DNA from: Cheilinus undulatus
Taxonomy: Eukaryota; Chordata; Actinopteri; Labriformes; Labridae
DNA length: 64,000 nucleotides
NCBI RefSeq assembly: GCF_018320785.1
Contig: NC_054886.1
Location: 35,504,020-35,568,019, forward strand
Direction: 5' to 3'
Shown here: positions 59,223 to 64,000 of the stretch, one piece after another
How the letters are laid out: every line of letters starts with the position of its first letter
How positions within the stretch are numbered: the first letter of the stretch is position 1
Made by a program: the position numbers and the translations under genes
The notes under the pieces: generated by a model
Seen by the model: only the letters and a program-made list of their open reading frames with translations
The model's database searches: none
Told to the model about the DNA's origin: nothing

Positions 59223-61213
59223 TGGACCCTGATAAACCAGAGAATGAACCCTGATAAACCAGAGAATGAACCCTGATAAACCAGAGAATGGACCCTGATA
59301 AACCCAGAGAATGAACCCTGATAAACCAGAGAATGAACCCTGATAAACCAGAGAATGGACCCTGATAAACCCAGAGAATGAACCCTGATAAACCAGAGAA
59401 TGGACCCTGATAAACCAGAGAATGGACCCTGATAAACCAGAGAATGGATCCTGATAAACCAGAGAATGGACCCTGATAAACCAGAGAATGAACCCTGATA
59501 AACCAGAGAATGGACCCTGATAAACCCAGAGAATGAACCCTGATAAACCCAGAGAATGGACCCTGATAAACCAGAGAATGGACCCTGATAAACCAGAGAA
59601 TGGATCCTGATAAACCAGAGAATGGACCCTGATAAACCAGAGAATGGACCCTGATAAACCAGAGAATGGACCCTGATAAACCAGAGAATGAACCCTGATA
59701 AACCAGAGAATGGACCCTGATAAACCAGAGAATGGACCCTGATAAACCAGAGAATGGACCCTGATAAACCCAGAGAATGGACCCTGATAAACCAGAGAAT
59801 GGACCCTGATAAACCAGAGAATGGACCCTGATAAACCAGAGAATGGACCCTGATAAACCAGAGAATGGACCCTGATAAACCAGAGAATGGACCCTGATAA
59901 ACCCAGAGAATGGACCCTGATAAACCAGAGAATGGACCCTGATAAACCAGAGAATGGACCCTGATAAACCAGAGAATGGACCCTGATAAACCAGAGAATG
60001 GACCCTGATAAACCAGAGAATGGACCCTGATAAACCAGAGAATGGACCCTGATAAACCAGAGAATGGACCCTGATAAACCAGAGAATGGACCCTGATAAA
60101 CCAGAGAATGGACCCTGATAAACCAGAGAATGGATCCTGATAAACCAGAGAATGGACCCTGATAAACCAGAGAATGGACCCTGATAAACCAGAGACTGGA
60201 CCCTGATAAACCAGAGAATGGACCCTGATAAACCAGAGAATGGACCCTGATAAACCAGAGAATGGACCCTGATAAACCCAGAGAATGGACCCTGATAAAC
60301 CCAGAGAATGGACCCTGATAAACCAGAGAATGGACCTGATAAACCAGAGAATGGACCCTGATAAACCAGAGAATGGATCCTGATAAACCAGAGAATGGAC
60401 CCTGATAAACCAGAGACTGGATCCTGATAAACCAGAGAATGGACCCTGATAAACCAGAGAATGGACCCTGATAAACCAGAGAATGGACCCTGATAAACCA
60501 GAGAATGGACCCTGATAAACCAGAGAATGGACCCTGATAAACCAGAGAATGGACCCTGATAAACCAGAGAATGGACCTGATAAACCAGAGAATGGACCCT
60601 GATAAACCAGAGAATGGACCCTGATAAACCAGAGAATGGACCCTGATAAACCAGAGAATGGACCCTGATAAACCAGAGAATGGACCCTGATAAACCAGAG
60701 AATGGACCCTGATAAACCAGAGAATGGACCCTGATAAACCAGAGAATGGACCCTGATAAACCAGAGAATGGACCCTGATAAACCAGAGAATGGACCCTGA
60801 TAAACCAGAGACTGGACCCTGATAAACCAGAGAATGGATCCTGATAAACCAGAGACTGGACCCTGATAAACCAGAGAATGGACCCTGATAAACCAGAGAA
60901 TGGACCCTGATAAACCAGAGAATGGACCCTGATAAACCAGAGAATGGACCCTGATAAACCAGAGAATGGACCCTGATAAACCAGAGAATGGACCCTGATA
61001 AACCAGAGAATGGACCCTGATAAACCAGAGAATGGACCCTGATAAACCAGAGAATGGACCCTGATAAACCAGAGAATGGACCCTGATAAACCAGAGAATG
61101 GACCCTGATAAACCAGAGAATGGACCCTGATAAACCAGAGAATGGACCCTGATAAACCAGAGAATGAACCCTGATAAACCAGAGAATGGACCCTGATAAA
61201 CCAGAGAATGGAT
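59223..61213. repeat. 22/23-bp minisatellite, array 3 (~2 kb, ~90 units)
   Basis: Unit 'accctgataaaccagagaat' plus 'gg', with 'aaaccc' (23 bp), 'gaatgaacc', 'gagactgg' and 'ggatcc' variants. The left part is richest in 'gaatgaacc' units; the middle is almost uniform, suggesting recent expansion. The right end passes straight into the duplicated segment. Confidence 0.97.
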
Positions 61214-61984
61214 CCTCTTTATTGCTGCTTTTAAAGGTAAATGTTGATGAGAGTTTCAGTCAAACCAACAAATGACAGTAAAATGCATTTCGACTGCAGT
61301 TCTAGGAACATTTAGGCAAAGTGAACAAATTTAAAACAACAATCATTGATTAAATGAACTCATGGTGACTTTTTTCAAAGACATCCACTCCAAAACACCA
61401 AAATATCCAGTTATATGTAAAGAACATTATCTTTTATTTGTTCGTAGTTCGTAGCTCTTATGTTAGCTTTTTTAGGAAGCCTGGAACTTGGGCAACTTTC
61501 TGGGTCTTCTGGGGTTAAATCCACTTCAGTTAATCCAACACTGAATGACTTTTATAATCTTTGAATAGCAGCTAAGTTAAACGCTATAATGTCTCCCAGG
61601 ATGGTTTCTGATTGGCTGTGACAACCAGGGGCAGGCTGGTCCATTGTCACATCATGCTTTATCAAAGAGTGCATTAACATTAAGATCATGAAGGACTCAA
61701 GGGGACCACAGGATTGATGTTTTACAAGCTTTTTAAAGCAGTGAGTCTAGCTGAGACAAAATGGTTAAAATAGCTTTGGCTTGAAGAATTAAGCATCAGC
61801 TGAGCTGAGAAAAATGTCACCTTACTTTAAAGTTAGCAGCAGTGATTTTACCACCAAATAATCAAGATTCAGGATTTCCTAGAGATCCTTTATCTACCAA
61901 TCTCTGTTAGTTTTTCTTGGTTATAGGAACCACAATAATCTTTCTCTTGGCATCCACCAAGAAAAACCCTCTCAACCCTTAAAA
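61214..61984. repeat. Right copy of the duplicated segment, 5' part
   Basis: 61,220-61,526 matches 41,504-42,016 with gaps. 61,527-61,886 has no match in the left copy, where a LINE sits. From 61,887 ('cctttatctaccaatctctg') the match to 45,521 onward is continuous at offset 16,366. Confidence 0.85.
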
Positions 61985-64000
61985 CTAGTTTGTTTGTTGA
62001 TGTTCTAAAGATTCTTCCTGCACCCGTTTGTTAATGTTGGTGGCAGCTCTTATGGCAGATTTCATGGCTGTCTCCATCCAACCATGTGGGAAAGCCGTGT
62101 GTTCTCCAGCAAAGTAAATCCTGCCTTCACTTCTGAAGAGCTCCTTTGCATACTCTACATGCTGGTAGGGTGCAAAAAGAGCATAGGCACCATAACTGTA
62201 AGGGTCTGCACTCCACTTCTTTACAAGCACCCCTGTGCACAGAGACCTGACATGACTACCGTGGATCTTCTCCAAATCTCTCAGAGCTAGATCTTTCAGT
62301 TCTTCATCACTTGCACCCAAGAAGAGGAGGGAGTCATCAGACCAGGTGTAGGACGCCAGCAGGACCCCGATGTTCTCGTTGTTGGGGAAGCTGTGGCTGG
62401 GATAGTAGATGAAACGGGATGGTCCATCTGTGATGCTCTTCCCTCCTCTGATGCCGTCCTCCTCCCAGAACTTCTTACTGAATGTGAGGAGGATTTTAGT
62501 GGCGCTGTCATAGTGGACCCCCCTCAGGGCATACGTCTTATTTTCAGAGAGTGGTGGTTGAAAGTCCATATAAAGGGCTGCTTTAGCTGTGGTAGTTACC
62601 AGGACAGTGTCAGCAGATAGATCTGTCAGAGACGACTGGTCACCTGACTGATAGGATACAACTACTCCTTCTTCTGACTGGCTGATTCGTTTGACTGTGG
62701 AGTTAAGGTGGATGGGGACATGGAGGACATCGCGGAGGGCTGTGGTCAAGAGATCTGTCCCTCCGGTGACTTCATAGTACCTGCAAGGAAGACGAAACAA
62801 AGATTTGGTGGTGACAGGTTGAACTGAGGCTGGCATGTGTTGGCAGGTTGTTAGGTTGAGTCTAGTTTGTAGGTAGTTTGTGTCGTCAGCACTGTTTGAG
62901 CTAAGCTTTCTAGTAGACTCTAAAATTCTCTTGATCTGACCCGTTAACAGTGTGTCCTTTATCAGCATGTTTTAGAGGATGAAAGAGCCGAGCTAAGCAA
63001 AAGATTAAGACACAATTATTCACAAATTCTTATATCAAAGTCTGAATTCTTAGATTAAAATCTAAATTCTGAGATTAAAATCTAAATTCTTAGATCTGAA
63101 TTCTGGGAACATGTCGCTCTCCATCCACTCAGTACTTCCTGACTTTTGGTCAGTTTCTTTCTTGCATATTTGAACATGGTTACCAGAATGCTAACAGGCC
63201 TCCTGTACTCTGGATTTCAACTTTCATCAACCCAGTTATATTTTCAAACAAATGGAAATACAAGAATGTGGCGATTAAAGCAAACTTACGTTACGTTGTC
63301 GTTGACATCAGTCTGGTCGTATATCATCTCACTCAGTGCCAGATACATGAGGCCCTGTTCGTTGAGCAAGTCCCCAATCATCTCCAGTGCTCCTGTACTC
63401 AAATTGCCTTCCTCTATCAGATACTCCTGTTACACAACACAACAAGGGATTCAGCACTCCTTTATCACTCTCCTATATGGGATAACTAAACTCTCAGTAA
63501 ACCTCAGTAGTCAAAAATGTGTTCACCCTCCCCATTCCTTAGTGCAAGTTTAATTGGAAAAACAGCAGGACATTTTTCTTACCTGTACAGAGAAGCGACT
63601 GTATGTGTGAAGGGCAGCTATGCAGCCACTTTCCCTCACTTCATCTCTGACCTGTGGAGAAGATCGTGTTGTTAGATCACCACTGTGCTCTATTTGATAT
63701 CAGAATCTCCTACAGCTCTGTTTCTCCCCTCTTCAGCCTGATTTACGCTCTTGTGTCGCATTGACAGCGTAGCTACACAAACGTCTTCCCTGTCGCCTGC
63801 GCTTCAACATTTGCAACAAAAGAATTTGTTAGTCGATATCGATGAGCTCCAACTCCAACCACACCCACTCCACCTCCGTCGCCATTGTTTACTATGACCC
63901 GAAGATAAACAAGGATTCGGCTGTGACCCCTCTGAAACCACACACACACACACAGCCACACCCCCGTAGCGGCAATTGCAGAGTGATGCGTTCCTTCAAC
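61985..64000 (-). CDS. laao: L-amino-acid oxidase, second tandem copy (3' exons; runs off the window)
   Basis: The last three coding exons are at 63,651-63,583, 63,426-63,290 and 62,780-61,985, each shifted 16,366 bases from copy 1 with the same splice sites. The frame is open with FAGEHT and HGWMETA motifs intact, so this end is not a pseudogene. Against copy 1 I count ten base differences in these exons: eight change the residue (for example A/T, M/T, G/W, H/Y) and two are silent; the 69-nt exon is identical. Upstream exons lie beyond the right edge. From 63,735 the intron holds a diverged Harbinger-like MITE. Confidence 0.92.

Overview
The window reads as nuclear DNA of a ray-finned (teleost) fish. 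The evidence is GT-AG introns, intron-rich vertebrate genes with fish-type products, and dense remains of fish-typical transposons (Tc1/mariner, hAT, piggyBac-like and Harbinger-like MITEs, L2, L1 and Rex/CR1-like LINEs), plus an unusual load of minisatellites. Real coding sequence is a small fraction; most open frames are tandem repeats, transposons or chance.

Genes, left to right. (1) 2.69-6.54 kb, minus: a four-exon class A GPCR that joins in frame to 364 codons and looks like a cysteinyl-leukotriene receptor. (2) 25.83-26.73 kb, minus: an orphan seven-transmembrane receptor of 299 residues in one coding exon. (3) 37.83-40.64 kb, plus: a relative of the same orphan family, split in TM5 by about 1.95 kb of minisatellite-bearing DNA; a weak GT-AG pair restores the frame. 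(4) 45.62-55.07 kb, minus: a complete secreted L-amino-acid oxidase (LAAO) gene, with TATA box, 5'UTR exon, short upstream ORF, signal peptide and seven coding exons (520 codons). (5) 61.99 kb to the right edge, minus: the last three exons of a second LAAO copy, about 99% identical in coding sequence, at a constant offset of 16,366 bases.

Repeat landscape. 7.1-8.9 kb: a Tc1 remnant holding a 1.0-kb hAT element with target duplication and a 29-bp minisatellite grown from the transposase gene. 9.8-10.95 kb: a LINE 3' end. 11.1-11.6, 40.9-41.4 and 59.2-61.2 kb: three arrays of one 22/23-bp minisatellite. 12.1-17.5 kb: a 5.4-kb array of a 31-bp unit with higher-order structure. 18.66-19.83 kb: a nested foldback element. 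24.1-24.5, 26.85-27.05, 39.05-39.9 and 55.5-56.7 kb: further minisatellites. 29.6-34.1 kb: an L2 LINE inside a hAT element inside a Tc1 remnant. 35.06-36.05 kb: a Tc1/mariner element with clear ends. 42.0-45.5 kb: a dead L1-type LINE. 57.98-59.09 kb: an inverted repeat with ~400-bp arms.

The segment from about 41.5 to beyond 47.3 kb is duplicated at 61.2-64 kb, and both copies begin beside the same 22-bp minisatellite, suggesting that the array took part in the rearrangement. The strongest general theme is minisatellite birth inside transposon bodies (8.5, 29.75 and 31.85 kb; probably also the 22-bp family). No phage, CRISPR or bacterial system is present.
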